A stretch of DNA of 64,000 bases from Labia minor. Taxonomy: Eukaryota > Arthropoda > Insecta > Dermaptera > Spongiphoridae. The DNA is taken from NCBI GenBank assembly GCA_963082975.1, contig OY720346.1:32420720-32484719 (forward strand), written 5' to 3'. How positions within the stretch are numbered: position 1 is the first letter of the stretch; every line of letters starts with the position of its first letter. The notes beneath the pieces are model-generated. The model was not told where the DNA came from. It saw only the letters and a program-made list of their open reading frames with translations, and searched no databases. Positions 19,640 through 32,930 of this stretch are shown in pieces. The position numbers and the translations under genes were made by a program.

Positions 19640-19966
19640 CGTTGTGAAACAATTTCAAATAATTTCAATGTATCTATTAATGAAAAAAAAAACAAATATG
19701 GATATAACATAAATATATTTAACTTTATTTTATTTATAATAAGAGATAAGATATAAGGAAGCAGTGGCTGCGACGTCATTTGTGACGTCATATCTATTTA
19801 AAATAAGAAAAAACTAATGAAGATGATTTTTCCCCAGAGATGTGATCAATAAAACTCGATTTTTCTTTATAAATACTATCTATGGTGAGAATTTCAATAA
19901 AATCGTTGAAGTGGTTTCTGAGAACCCATTTACAAATATACAATTTTAGCTAGCATAATAAGATTA
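19640..19966 (+). mobile_element. Family 2 repeat (relative of family 1), copy 1
   Basis: The left half matches family 1 (GAAACAATTTCAAATAATTT, ATGGATATAACATAAATAT, TGACGTCA). The right half differs: GATGATTTTTCCCCAGAGATG, GTTTCTGAGAACCCATTTAC and ACAATTTTAGCTAGCATAATAAG. The same arrangement occurs inverted at 31651-31998. Families 1 and 2 therefore share a left module and have different right modules. Confidence 0.75.
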
Positions 19967-21029
19967 GACAAATATTTTCATTAACTAATCATAAAGATAG
20001 TACCTTAGCATCATATAAAAACATAGACTCTCAGTTGAACATAAGTATGGGTCGTAGGTTATCTGTCAAGGTATAACCGTTCTCATGATGACATTTTTTT
20101 TGTCCAAAAGGTTAAATATTACATAAATAAAATAGTATTTTTTGAAAACTTTTCTCTCTTATTTGATTGATCATCATCATCTATCCATTTCTCTAATCTT
20201 TTATAATTTAAGAAAGAGAGAGAAGATCATCTTTCTCTCTCTCTCTCTCGATCTTGTAATTAGGTTTTGCTTGGGGGCGTCGCAATGTAAATAGAAGACT
20301 TTAGCAAACGCAATTTACTCCAACACTCACTCTCGCTCTCTCTCCCTCTCTCATTTATACGATATATATATAAATCAATTGAAGTAAATATTCCTCAACT
20401 AGCAAAAGGAAATATTCATCCTCTTCTCTTTCTCTCTTTATTTATTTAAATAAGATGCTACTAGTCTCATAATATCAGAGAGAGAGAGAGAGATATTTAT
20501 ACTAAGAGATAAATTTCAAGTGTTTAATTGAATGTTTAGATTTGATTGATCTTAATTAAATGGAAAAGGATTAGATAAAGAAAAAATTAAAAATATAATA
20601 AATTATAATATTTATTTTGATTAAATTATTTTTTATTATAAGTCTTGCATTTTTTTGAGAGAATATATATGATATCACACAAAAATCTTATTACATGTAC
20701 TTATATATATTTTCATAATTAGTTTTATTTCTAATTTTAATTTTACTTAATAATTAAATTAATAATAAATTTATATGATATCTTTCAATCCTGACATGAT
20801 TAAATAACGAAAACTTTTTCTAACACTAACTCTTTTTCTTATTATTATTAGTGTTATTATATTTTTTGAAATAACTTTAATAACAATAATTTCACTACGT
20901 GAAGGGAGAAGCAGTGGAAGCATTTGTCCCGGGTAGGAGCAGATTTTAGAAAAAAAATATCAGAAGTTTTATACCTTAAGATAAAAAAAATCAATGACTA
21001 TTAAACAAGAACTGACTAATGAAATTGAA

Positions 21030-21059
<30 letters not shown>
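19967..21059. other. A+T-rich DNA with GA/CT microsatellites
   Basis: Microsatellites: (CT)n near 20231-20250, CT-rich tract 20327-20352, (GA)n 20477-20492, and (TA)n 21035-21063. A slightly G+C-richer bit at 20255-20310 (GCTTGGGGGCGTCGCAATG) is unexplained. No gene supported. Confidence 0.55.
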
Positions 21060-21068
<9 letters not shown>

Positions 21069-21985
21069 TTTTATTCCAGTTCAATAAACATAAATATTCA
21101 TTTACAAAAATGATACAAACAAATGGAGCAGAAGAAAATATAAGGGATGTTATGAAAAGATTAAATGGGGATAATATGAGTGGGATTATTTATAAATATA
21201 ACAAAAATAACACATAATTTTGTTCTAATAATAAATGAATAATATTATTTCTTTATAAAATATATCTGTTGTATAATAATATTATTATTATTTATATACA
21301 TATCTATATACATTAGGGGGAGGCGGAGGGGACTTCACTCTGACCCACAATACCCTTATTTCAAATTCTTTATAGCATTAGGGCATTTCTAATAATGTGG
21401 CATGTTTGCAGTACCACTGCTTTCTGGATGGGAGTTGTAAGTCCATCTGGTAGCCCTAGCACTTTGATGTTTTCATTAAGTTTTACTGATGACACTTCTT
21501 CCGTCGAAATAATTATAGACATTATTAACACTAAAGAGTTTCCATAGTGACTTCAGTTCCATCGCCAGATTTATATATTTTCCTATCTTCTCTCCCTCTG
21601 TTTTCAAGATGTGAGTTAGGGGTACACCGATGTCTATAATCGTGGCCGTCTTTTTTTTTGTCTATTAACAGAATGTCCTGCGATTGTGATAATGGGCGGT
21701 CCCAATATAATACATGAGAATCTGACTCAAGAACCGAAGAAGGTGTATATTTGTAATAAGGATCAGGGAGTGTTAATAGACTATATTTAAGAGCAAGCTC
21801 TCTCTTAATTTGAATGATTTTCGCCACTTGATTATGATGGTTGGTATATTCTCTCTCCGCTAGAGCAGCGCATCCACCTGTCAGATGCTCTATCGTCTCC
21901 TCTGGTTTACCACATTTTCTACACGTCTTCTTTTCTTCTGTCGTGCTGGGGGGGGGGGCTTGCGTGCACATGTGACTTCTCGAGC
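21060..21985 (-). pseudogene. R4-like LINE, 5'-truncated 3' part
   Basis: The minus-strand frame 21971-21531 encodes the C-terminal region typical of R2/R4-type non-LTR elements: CRKCGKPEETIEHLTGGC (a C-X2-C-X8-H-X4-C finger), then ALAEREYTNHHNQVAKII, ALKYSLL, PYYKYTPSSVLE and YWDRPLSQSQDILLIDKKKD. After a frameshift near 21530 the end of the protein continues (VLGLPDGLTTPIQKAVVLQT, then CHIIRNAL). The 3' untranslated part would run from 21340 to 21063 and ends at a (TA)n microsatellite. Its last 200 bases recur alone at 34449-34660, also beside (TA)n. Reverse transcriptase is missing and stops are present. Clade assignment is from motif style only. Confidence 0.75.
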
Positions 21986-24900
21986 CATGCTGGCGGTAGC
22001 TTAGCTACTGGTAGGGCCTCCCAAGCCAGACGGATCGAGGAAGAGAAGATGCCAGACTAAGAGAGATACTTGGTCCTCCAGGTTGGGGTTTTATGTAGGG
22101 CCAGCAACCCACATATAGAAAAAGGAAAGTAAAGCTCACAGAACCAATAAGATGATTAAGCCGGACGGATTTAAAATTTTGACGACCACAGCGAGGAAAC
22201 GGAAAAAGCAATTTTAGAGACGGAATTACGTAAAGATAGCATCGTGGAACATTATGTCGTGGGGCGGCAGAGAACAGGACGTCATCAACGAATTGAACAA
22301 TTTTAAGATAGACATGTGTGCGCTTTCAGAAACTAAGAAGAAAGGCAACGGAACAACTAAATTTGGAAATTACGTGTTAGCATACTCAGGGAAAAAAATA
22401 GAAGAACGAGCAAACTCTGGAGTGGGCCTGCTAATACACGAGAAATACGCTAACAACATAAAGGAAATTGAATATAAAAATGACAGGATAATCTTAGTAA
22501 CCCTGGAATTTCCAAAGGCCACATGGTCCCTCATAAGCGTATAGGAGCCCGATATCTCTAAGACTAAGGAAGAAAAAGAATCATTCTATGAAGAGTTAAA
22601 TAATATTATTGGCAAAATACCTAAGCACTCCCTGCTATTTTTGATGGATGATCTCAATGTCAGAATCGGGAACAATATAATACCAAATATAAAACAGCGC
22701 TTTAACGAAGACGTAACCAACGAGAATGGAGATCTCCTGAGAAACCTATGCGCTATGAATTCCCTTAGAATAAATAACACCTTCTTCGAACATAAAAAAC
22801 GACAAAAAATAACATGGTTCAATAGCAGAGGTCAGGAGTCAACAATTGATTATATAATCACCAACCAAAACATTCACCCGTCACAGATGCTAGATGTTAG
22901 AGCATTTAGAACTGCCGATATAGAAAGGGACCATCAACTTCTGGTTGTCGGCACAGCTGAAAAAAAAAGCCAAAACCTATGGTAGTTACAAAATTCAACA
23001 TAGGATCTTTCCAGCAATAATGTTAAAGAATTATATGCTAAACGAATGGATGGAAAACTAAAATACATAACAATTTCAAATGAAGACTATAAATATGCAA
23101 TGAGAAAAAATAAAAACATCGATTCTCTGCGCCGGTGAAGAAGCTCTGGGCGTACGTACCGTTAACTTAAATGGAAAAAATAAATCGACACCATGGTACA
23201 CGCCAGAAATTAAGCGCTTAGCTGAGGAAAAGAGAAGGGCGTACATGTGCTTCTTGACCAACCCCACACAGGATAATAGAAATAACTATATCATAGTTAG
23301 GAATTCGGTAAAGTCTAAAATAAGGAGAATAAAAGAGGAATATTGGTAGACATTCACGGCCGGCATGGAAAACGATCTATATGGCGCTCAAAAGAAAGTA
23401 TGGAAGCTCTTAAGGAAGGCTAGGAATGAAACAAATGAACTGATTATCAACAGCGACATAACTAACATAACTTCAGAAGCCTTTACCAAGCGCCTAATAA
23501 GATTAACCCAGATATAGGCTCACTAAACGATGATATTGACATATCAGAAGAAGAAATCGTACAAGAAATAAAAATGCTTAATAACAGAAAAGCTGCTGGA
23601 CCAACATCACCAATGAAATGCTAAAATACAGGGGTTGTGAACTGGCACCCAGACTGGCAAAATTGTTTAAAAACATCCTAAAAAAATTTGCCATTCCTAA
23701 TGATTGGAAAACCAGTACCACAATACCAGTATTCAAAAAAGGATCTGATCTGATCCAGAAAATTACCGAGGCATAACGCTAATGAATTCAACGACAAAAT
23801 TATTCACCAAATTAATTCTAAATCAACTTCTCAAACATATAACCCCAAGAGAAGAACAGCAAGATTTAGGGAAAATAGGTCAACAACAGATGCCATCTTC
23901 ATCTTGAGGCAAATAGTTGAGAAATCGATTGAATTTAACAAACCTGCCTACCTATGCTTCGTGGACCTCACTAAGGCTTTTGATCGGGTACGGCTGGACG
24001 ATGTGATCGGATGTTTGGGAGAGTGTGGCGTCCCTTCTGGAGTATTAAAAATTATACAAGAGCTAAATTCGGATAACACCACAATAATCAGGACTAACAA
24101 TGAGTCTTCTGCACCAATTAACATATCAGGGTGATTGGCTCAGCCCCATGCTCTTCAACACAATAATGAACAAAATAATCGAGGGAATATCAACATCTTG
24201 GATACAAAATGGGGGAGAACGCAATTTTTATAGTATGCTACGCAGACGACGCGGTAAATGAAGAGGATCTTCAAACCCTTCTAGATACATTCAATCATTC
24301 AATACAACCTCTACAAGACTCAATATGAAAATTTCAACCACCAAAACAAAATCTATGGTCGTAGCAAAAGGGCCTTTGCCATGTAATCTACAGATAAATA
24401 ACACCCCGATAGAACAACTCTCAAAATTAAACTACTTGGGAGTTGAAATATCATGGAAGAGAGATATGAGAGAGGAGCTTAAGGCCTAAGTCGTGAAAGG
24501 TGCAAGAATCTCTGGATGTTTGTACAACCTAATCTGGAAAAATAAATACCTATCTATAGAAGGAAAACTATAAAAATATATAAGACCAGTATCCGTCCAA
24601 TAATTACATACGGTACTGAATTAAGAGCAGACACCACCCTCACTAAACAACTTTTTAGTACGACAGAAATGCGAATCATCAGAGCTATACATGGCAAAAC
24701 AATTTGTGATAAGATTCGAAACGAGGACCTTAGAGAACGAAGCAAGCTCAAAGATGTAGCAGAATGGGTGGACACTCGAAGAAAATGTTGGGCCGATCAC
24801 GTTGAAAGGATGTCTTCTGGCCGCCTTCACAGGATCGTTCGCGATAACCGTCCACAAGGAGTATTTTAGCCTGCCAAGATGATATGCGGTCCTCATATGG

Positions 24901-24990
24901 TTCTAGTTGTTCGTCACATTGTGTTTGGCTGAGGTTAAGAGGTTGGTAAAGCCAAAATGAGATATTGAAAATATCAATAGAACTACACCA
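21985..24990 (+). pseudogene. Decayed RTE-like LINE (endonuclease plus reverse transcriptase)
   Basis: A nearly full-length but broken non-LTR element. The leader 21985-22200 is G+C-richer (CTACTGGTAGGGCCTCCCAA). Apurinic-type endonuclease is readable from 22239 (ASWNIMSWGGREQDV; ALSETKKK with the catalytic Glu; FLMDDLNVRIGN at 22640; STIDYIIT; ERDHQLLV near 22930). Reverse transcriptase pieces follow: a DWKTSTTIPVFKKGSD segment near 23700, CFVDLTKAFDRVRLDD at 23958 with the first catalytic Asp, and VCYADDA near 24237 with the second and third. The C-terminal part is at 24570-24868 (IRPIITYGTELRADT, RRKCWADHVERMSSGR). At least eight stops or frameshifts break it. The motif style fits the RTE clade. 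It lies head to head with the R4-like piece. Confidence 0.85.
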
Positions 24991-25497
24991 CAATGAGTAG
25001 CAAGGACACTACAAAAAATTCTTCAATCGGGCGACTACTAGAAGTAGCCTGCGAAGGAAGGTTCCAAAGATTGTTGCTTAATCCTTTCGTCGTTGCAAAA
25101 CCTAGTTGCTATAAGGGTGCCTTGTGATAAAACAGAATAAGGTATATTAAATAGAAATGAAAAAAACAGAATTCAAAAAACGTTATAAATGTAATATTTC
25201 AATTAAATGAATAAATTATGTTACAAGTTGTTAAATAAATATTTTAGCAATTAATGAATATAATAGGATGTTAAAAGTTTTGTAATTCAATTCTTTAGGA
25301 GATGCAATTCACATTATAAATAGAGAAAACCATTTAATTAATATAATTTATGATTTAAAATCAAATGGAGTTAATTAAACAGGTGAATAGTTTTAAATAA
25401 AACTATTAGATTTAAAATCATATTTTATAACTCGAAAATAATTGCTTTTACTTGTTTTAATCATATGTTGTTAAAGTAGCGTAAAATAAATAATAAT
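24991..25497. other. A+T-rich spacer after the LINE
   Basis: 24991-25140 is moderately G+C-rich (GGCGACTACTAGAAGTAGCC, CGAAGGAAGGTTCC) and may be LINE 3' untranslated sequence. The rest is A+T-rich with nothing recognised. Confidence 0.45.
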
Positions 25498-26132
25498 AAG
25501 TTGACCTGTGGCCTGGTCCGAACCGACCGACGGTTTGAAATAAATTAATTTCCAGGTACAGAAACAATTTCAAATAATTTTAATATATCTATTAATGTAA
25601 TAAAAAACAGATAGGGATAGAACATAAATATTTTTAATTTTATTTTATTTATAATATATAAGTAGGAGCTGGCTGTGACGTCATGAATGGCTGGATGACC
25701 TCATATAATTTTAATTAAGAAAAAACTAATAAAGATGATTTTTATCGAATATAAAACCAATGCAAAGTTAATGATTCGCGATGATATGTAAAAAATCTCA
25801 TGTGAAATTTGGTGCGAAAATAACCCTTACCTTCCTATAGTCGATCGCTAATACTACCACTTCCGGTTTCCGGATTTGCACCAAAAGTTGATCAATTCAT
25901 CCCACTGATGCATTAAGTAAATATACCAAATTTCATCAGAATCCGTTGAGCCGTTCAGGCTGTACACATCTATACGGACGGACGGACAGATGGATAGACG
26001 AACGGACGGACAGACATCATGCTAAAAATACTTTTTTCTGTTAAGAAAATGCATGATTCGTGGAGATATGTAAAAATCTCCACATGTGAAATTTGGTGTG
26101 AAAACAATACCTCCCTTACTATCGTCGGTCGG
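25498..26132 (+). mobile_element. Family 1 repeat, copy B (most typical form)
   Basis: Runs from AAGTTGACCTGTGGCCTGG to ATCGTCGGTCGG, 635 bp, with all modules in order: the left end, the TGACGTCATGAATGGCTGG module, the first TGATTCGCGATGATATGTAA module, ACTTCCGGTTTCCGG, the CAAATTTCATCAGAATCCG core with a GACGGACGGACAGA run, and the second TGATTCGTGGAGATATGTAA module. The 26019-26201 frame within it is a by-product. Confidence 0.85.
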
Positions 26133-29100
26133 AATATTAGATGTTATTTATTTATAAGAAATCATTTATCAACATTTTTAATTCTACAACTACAAAATTA
26201 AACAACGTTGATTTGACAAATATAGAGAAATGTCTGATTTTGTATTTGATAAAATCAGCCAAGAGAAATTAGCTAAACTTATCAATTTTTAATTTAAACT
26301 AATCGGGGTTAGACCTTTCCATTTCAAGTTCGACAGGACATTCTATAAAAAGAGAAATTAAAAATAAAACATAAAAATTTCCATTCTTATAATTACATAT
26401 ACATTTTCTTACAGAATTTGAAAATATTAAATAATGTATAAAATCAATTTTCTTTAATTTAAACAAAAATAAAATTTATATTTATTAAGTTGTCATGGAT
26501 ACGTTATATTTTTGTTTCTAATTTTTTATAGATTATTTTTGAGACAAATTTATTTATGAATTTTTTCCGGGTCTGTATTGCAAATGTAAAAATAAAAGTT
26601 TGCCAATGCTCGTCCCTTTTATTTATCTATATAGGATTCAAATTTCATTCTTTTTATGATTACTATTTTTAGATTTTCCTAGGGGCATTTCACTGTGGTT
26701 TCCTATTTTAAGATCATAAAAAACGTTTAAAAAATTAAATTGATTTCAGCTATTACTAATAGAAATTAAACAACAAAAACTAAAAATTTAGTTCATTTAT
26801 GATATTTTATTGAAGAACACAAGTAAATTAATAATAATTTTTTTATTTATTATTTTTTTAAGATGTAGATTTCTAATTTAAATATTTAATTAAGTGTGTC
26901 ACCGATTAAATATATCATACAAATTCTTTAATTATTTGGCAATCAAAAAAAGATATGCTACTCACTCTGTGACAATACAATTTGTCACGTTCAATGAAAT
27001 TTGAAAAATATTTATTAATAAAAAAAAACATATTGATAATGAAAAATCGATTAATTGTTTTTTTTATTTGAAGATTAATTATTATTAGATAAAGATATAG
27101 TTATTTATTTATTTATTTTGTTTAAATTCATTAATCATTTTTTTTTATGCATAAATAAATGAAAGATATTTTTTGCAACACATTCATCTCTTTCTATTCT
27201 ATTTGCAATTTTGTCCTCTTTCTCAATTAAATATGTCATTTTTAAACATATGACGGGTGGGTGGATGATAGAGAAAGGGAGAGAAAGAATCTCTATTAAG
27301 TAAGATATCTAATATTGGTCTTTCTAATAGAGAATTTTCTAAATTAAACAAAAAAAATTTAGCAAAAAATTTAGCATTCAACCCTCCTCCTGCCAAAGGT
27401 ACTTTTACCCTTGACATAATAATTCATCAGAATAGTAAACGAAGCAAAAAAAAAATATATGGATTTTGAAAATATATTTAAAAAAAAAATTATTTTGCAG
27501 TTTTCTATTTTTTTTACAATATTTGTTCAACCTGTTAATCTATTAATATTTATTTATATTTATAATAATCAAAATAAAAATTAATAAAAATGTTTAATTT
27601 TTTTAAATTTACTATAAGATAATTATAGGTTATGTTTAGGTTGTATTTAAATAGGAATGATAGAACAAAGTAAAAATGAAATTTAAAAGATAATATTTTC
27701 TTTCATTCTTCTTTCCATAGACGAGAAATAAAATAGAATAAAAATGATAAGATAAAATAGAAAAAAATAAAAGATCTTTTACGAATTGATTCAATGTTAC
27801 AAGAACAAAAAAAAAAGTAAAAGAAAAGAATACGGATATGAAAACAATATCTAAACTGAATATGAATGTCAATCTGAACGAAATCTAATGGGATTGTTCT
27901 TTTTTCAAAAATAAATAAAAAAAAACAAGCAATTGAATATATAAACGAAAGCAAAAGATACATAGAAACGATATTCTATCGATTTCCATATTCACATATT
28001 TTTTTTTTTTTTGTTGTTATTAAAGAAGAAAAACAGCTCAAGAGCTCAATAAAAATTAATTATAAAATTAATTAGACTTAATACTTAATAATCAATATAT
28101 AATCAATCAAATGAATATCAGTTAAGAGAGAATTCTTTAAGAATATTTTATTAGTTATTGATCATATTTTTAAAATTTTGAATTTAATGTTTCGTCTTCA
28201 ATGGATTATAGGAAAAATGGATTAGAAATTGATATTCTAAAACAATAGATATTCATATTCTCTTAATATATTTAGAGTCTATATTTTAAATTTTAAATAT
28301 TAATCTCATTTCATAATATAAATGCTATTAACGCCTCTCGTACAGTAAATTGAAATAATAAAGTCAAAAGGAAACTACAAGATTTCTATGAATTTTTCAA
28401 CAAATTTGTTTCAGTCATTTTTTTTAGAAAATAAAATAAAAATAAAATTATTAACCAGCATTCAAATAGTAAATTTTTCTCTAACTCTAAATTGTTCCTA
28501 CATACTATATAAATACTTCTAGTACTGAGAAGATAAAAAATGTTAGAGAAATAATAATTATTTAATAAAACAGCAAAATCATCATTTCTACGAATAGCAA
28601 ATTAAATTATTTATTTATTTACTTTATAAGAAGTAAGCAATAATTATATGAATGGACAGATTTATAAAAATTAGAATTGTTATTTATAGATCTCTATTTA
28701 TTTATGATAATTATTAACTTTATAGAAATAAATATATACTTGTAAAGTTGTTAATTAAAAAACGAAATACCAATAAGAACAGAAGAAAGATGGTATTATT
28801 TAAAATAGAAAAATAATGTCAAAGCGATAGTAGTGGGTGGAAGGACGGGATGTAGAATAAAGAAAAGGAAATAAAATTATAAAGGTAAAAAAACAACGAT
28901 AAAATTTGTTGAATCATTTAAAGTAAATAAGATGAGAATGATGATAAAAAAAAACAAAAATTTATAAGAAAGAAGAGAAATGATGAAATAAATCAATGCA
29001 CGTGTTGAGAAAAAATTTTTATAATATATTTAATAAGATGAGAGGCAATTGGAAAAGAATGACATTTTCTATTATAAAAATTGATTGTCAGTTATATAAG

Positions 29101-29533
29101 AATAATATATAATAAGATAGAGAGCGTCTATAAGAAGATGGAAGATAAGGGAGGATGGTTAAAAGTACCAAAAAATTCTCTCCCTTTCCCCAAATCCACA
29201 CACAAAGGAAAATATATATAAATAATATTATATTATATTTATTATTATAGACTTATATATATTAAAATTAAATGAGTTGTTACATAAATTTAAAATGTAT
29301 CGTATTTTTCTATTATATATTTAAGGTGTTGATGCTTTTTTATAATTAAATTATTAAAATTTTCAAACGATATTCATTAAATTCAATTAAAATATTTGGA
29401 ATATGTTTTAGATAAATTCTAGTTAAATTGATGAAAACCAGTTAAAAAAAGACGCACATGACTTAAAGATTTTAGAAGTCTCAGAATATTCAATAAATAT
29501 AGAAAACATCATTAATAAAAGCAGGACAAATAT

Positions 29534-29567
<34 letters not shown>

Positions 29568-31295
29568 TATAATCATTTATGTAATAAGAATGTAATAAAT
29601 TATCAATTAATAAAGCCTAACTCATCATTATTGTCTAGAAATTTCAAATTTAATAATATAAAAATTATTAATTTATCAGTTTAAATATAAAAAAAATGAT
29701 TCTTGAGTTCATACTACTAATAATATAAATATAAACAAATTTTATAAAATAACGTATTTCCAATGGACTAAAAAGAATAAAATAATTTTTCTATAAGCCT
29801 GACAAAGTTTATGGATGAATTGATTCATATTCAACGAAAAACATTGGGCGCATTTAGTTTTATTTATTTATATGAAAAATCAAGTCAAATTTTTGTAATA
29901 ATAAATATTTTATTAAACATATAAACTGACAAATTTTTTTATTATGCAATAAAGTGCTAAGAAATTAATCTTTTATCATTAATTAATCTTTTATTATTTA
30001 TATACTTATATCAAAGTATGTAATATATTTTAAAAAAATTATTATTTTCTTAAATTTAGATATCCAAAACAGTTGATTATATTAGAAGAACTTGTTAATG
30101 AAGTGTTTTAGTATGGTATGTATGTATATATATGAATAATAGCTCTATAAAGGAAGTTAATTGCATAGAAATCAAATGAAAACTAAAAGCGCCCAAAATT
30201 ATTTTTTTCTTTTTACTTCATTGGAAAAACGTTATTTTATAAAAAATTTTTATATTTATATTATTTTATTCTTTTTAGTGCAATTTTAAATTGATAAATG
30301 TATTTAATATAACAAGAGAAATAGAAAAGATGAAGTTATACGAAAATTTACAAATTGAATAAAACAAAAAAATATATTAATCTTCCTGATTTGATTTTAT
30401 GCATTAAGTAAATGTTATTATTGGTTAATATAATTATTATATTATATTTATAAATAATTAAATTTTATTAATATAAGATTTTATAAATGTATATAGGATA
30501 TTGTACTCATATTATTAAAAAGTTTTTATTTTATTCCTTTGTTTAATTTTCCCTCCGGGAGATATATAAAAAAAGAATCTTTTCTCTATGCCATTTGAGG
30601 GGAAACCTACCCCTCTTTCATTGGCACTAAACCTAATTAATAAGAATTCATCATTAATTTTAATGCTATAAAATAATTTTAATTACTTTCAAAATGAAAA
30701 TCTCTCCTAAAATCAATATTTATCCTTCAGAATCCGTTGAAAAAAAATTAATCGGAGCAATACAAAAAGAGTTAGTTACTAGAAGTAATTAATTGCTTAT
30801 TATATTGAAATTAATTAAGTATAATTCAATTATATTTCTTCTATACCTCCTAAGGATCAATTGAAATATCTATAAAAATTTTCAAAAGTTTATCTCAATT
30901 TCAAGATGATCAAATGGATTTCAATTTGTCAAAAGAACGAATAGACACAGAGACATAGACAGACGCTAAGTGAAGTTGAGTAAAACGTTATAACAAGTAG
31001 GAATAAATCAAAACTTCTTTTGTTAAAATAAATAAATATATAGGTATATATATATTTAATTTTTTAAAATTAACATAACTTTATTATAATTATCTAAACT
31101 TATTACATGGTCTTAATACATTATAATAATAAAAATATTAATATCCACCATACCTTTCTCTCTCTTTACTAAGTTTAAACTTGAATTTAAACTTAAATTA
31201 GTTTCAATATTCATTAATCTTTAATCATTAAGTAGTTAGATAGATAGACAAACACAATTTTGTATAATAAATATCTCTCTCTCTCTCACTATATA
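26133..31295. other. Five kilobases of A+T-rich DNA without a supported gene
   Basis: Only A+T-rich unique-looking sequence and microsatellites, for example (TA)n at 29540-29563. 27190-27420 is slightly richer and has CTCCTCCTGCCAAAGG, but has no convincing coding frame. A segment at 30840-30970 has the repeat-style text TTTCAAAAGTTTATCTCAAT followed by AGACACAGAGACATAGACAG, which resembles the ends of other repeats here. Frames on the minus strand near 27636-27963 are simple-sequence translations. Confidence 0.5.
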
Positions 31296-31299
31296 TAGT

Positions 31300-31409
31300 A
31301 CCGGGACCCCGAGCCTCGGCTCGGTACTTAAGTTAAAAAAAATGATCCATTATTATTGGGTTTGGCTGGTAATATTAATACCTGAGACACCGGGCTCTCG
31401 CTCGACCCT
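31300..31409 (-). repeat. Left arm of a dispersed inverted pair (family 7)
   Basis: The inverse of 33158-33266. It contains the hairpin CCGAGCCTCGGCTCGG next to GGGACCCC, then TTATTATTGGGTTTGGCTGG, and ends GCTCTCGCTCGACCC. A third, partial copy lies at about 32965-33030. It may bound one composite insertion of about 2 kb. Confidence 0.75.
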
Positions 31410-31510
31410 TTAAAAAATATTAATATACAATTCTTTTTATTTATTACAATTATTAAATGTTGCATCATTGCATCAATCTGATTAAAATGAATTGAACTGG
31501 GGTCCTCAAT

Positions 31511-31540
31511 AATACAAACAATTTTAGCTAGCATAATAAG
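31511..31540 (+). repeat. End fragment of family 2
   Basis: ACAAACAATTTTAGCTAGCA and the next bases match the right end of family 2 (19940-19966). Its inverse lies at 31657-31680, so the two could form a 25-bp stem. Confidence 0.75.
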
Positions 31541-31650
31541 ATAAGATATATATATGTGAATAACATTTGTATAATTTGAATTATTTAATTAGTTAGTTAT
31601 TTAATTTTCTTGTATGTTTTAAGTTACCTGACTGAAATTTATTTATATCT

Positions 31651-31676
31651 AATCTTTTATGCTAGCTAAAATTGTT

Positions 31677-31710
<34 letters not shown>

Positions 31711-31998
31711 AATGGGTTCTCAGAAACCGCTCTAACGATTTTTTTGAAATTCACACCAGTGATAGTATTTATAAAGAAAAAATTAATTTTATTGATCACA
31801 TCTCTGGGAAAAATCATCTTCATTAATTTTTTAAATTTAAATGTATATATGTGACGTCACAGCTACCGCCTGTAAGATATATCTATTCTAAAAATAAAAT
31901 TAAAAATATTTATGTTATATCCATATTTGTTTTTTGTTTTTGCATTAATAGATACATTTAAATTTTTTGAAATTGTTTCACAACGTTTAGAAGATTTA
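31651..31998 (-). mobile_element. Family 2 repeat, copy 2
   Basis: Inverse of 19640-19966: TATGCTAGCTAAAATTGTTTG, GGGTTCTCAGAAACCGC, CATCTCTGGGAAAAATCATC, GTGACGTCAC and GAAATTGTTTCACAACG in order. It is interrupted by a (TA)n expansion at 31680-31707. The 31672-31854 frame is a by-product. Confidence 0.75.
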
Positions 31999-32079
31999 TC
32001 ATTATTCGAAATATAGGAGAATTAAATGACGTCATCAATTTATTATACAGCAACTCCGTAAATACAAAATATTATATAC

Positions 32080-32290
32080 TTGCTGTTCAATCAGTATATT
32101 AGATAAAACATTTATTTGTTTTTGTGTTCTTACTTTTAATATATTTTAATTTAATCAGTAAATTTATTATATATTATTATTGTAAATGTTATCTATCTCT
32201 GTGCTCTATGGTAGTCGAAAGTTCTTGGCCACAACATCCACATTTCTAGAAATGTCCATTCTTACATTGTGAATCCACACATAATAATAT
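32080..32290 (-). repeat. LINE 3' end joined to a Helitron-type segment
   Basis: On the minus strand, 32290-32195 reads the end of the LINE C-terminus (AAGAACTTTCGACTACCATAG). The next 110 bases (TTTACTGATTAAATTAAAATAT...) match the segment that follows the LINE piece at 49040 and that also occurs without a LINE piece at 59450-59600. The Helitron 3' terminus is absent here. Confidence 0.6.
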
Positions 32291-32739
32291 CTTACTTACT
32301 TGAAAATGAAAATCCAATTATGAGATCAAAATTAAAATTATTTATTCATATAATCTTGAATGTTTTCAGTGTTTTATAAATAATTTAAAAATGTTCTTTT
32401 AAATTATTTGAATGGCGATCGGGAATTAATATTACCAGTCAAACTCAATTGTAATAAATAATTAAAGCATCTGGGAATGCTAGGAAGCATTACTATCACC
32501 GAACTTTTATTCATATTTATCACAAAATTGCATAAATAATTCCAATTTATATGATCTTAATATATTGTGAGAATTAGATAAATAATGCAGAGAGTAAGAA
32601 ATATTTAAAAATATATATTTATTTAAATGAAATAAAATTATTTAATTTACAGAATGAAAATGTCTACAATAATGTCTAAACATTTTTTCTTTATAATTTT
32701 ATATTATAATAACACTAATTGCAGTAGTTATAATATATG

Positions 32740-32930
32740 GGAAATTTTCAACTTTGACCGTCGATTTGACCATGTTTCCAACCAAATTTTTAAAAATCAA
32801 GACCATTTTACAATTACACTTTTTTAAGCTCTACTCGAATCCAAAATCAAAATTTAAAAAAATCGAAAATTTTTGGCGACAGACACACAGACACACAGAT
32901 ATATAGATTTTATAAACGAACTAAAAGTTT
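32740..32930 (+). repeat. Repeat-like segment with an ACAGACACACAGACACAC tract
   Basis: It has GACCGTCGATTTGACCATG, CCAAATTTTTAAAAATCAAG, TCGAAAATTTTTGGCGACAG and then ACAGACACACAG. It is built like the family 1 core (an AAATTT run, then CGAC, then ACAGAC units) but is not the same sequence. There is no second copy in the window. Confidence 0.4.

Noticed and set aside
22985-23900. A separate gene between the endonuclease and reverse-transcriptase parts
   Set aside because: The short pieces read as the decayed middle of the same LINE, in the right order and orientation.
27636-27963. Hydrophobic minus-strand frames as a membrane protein
   Set aside because: F/I/Y/S-rich owing to A+T composition; overlapping frames give equally hydrophobic text.
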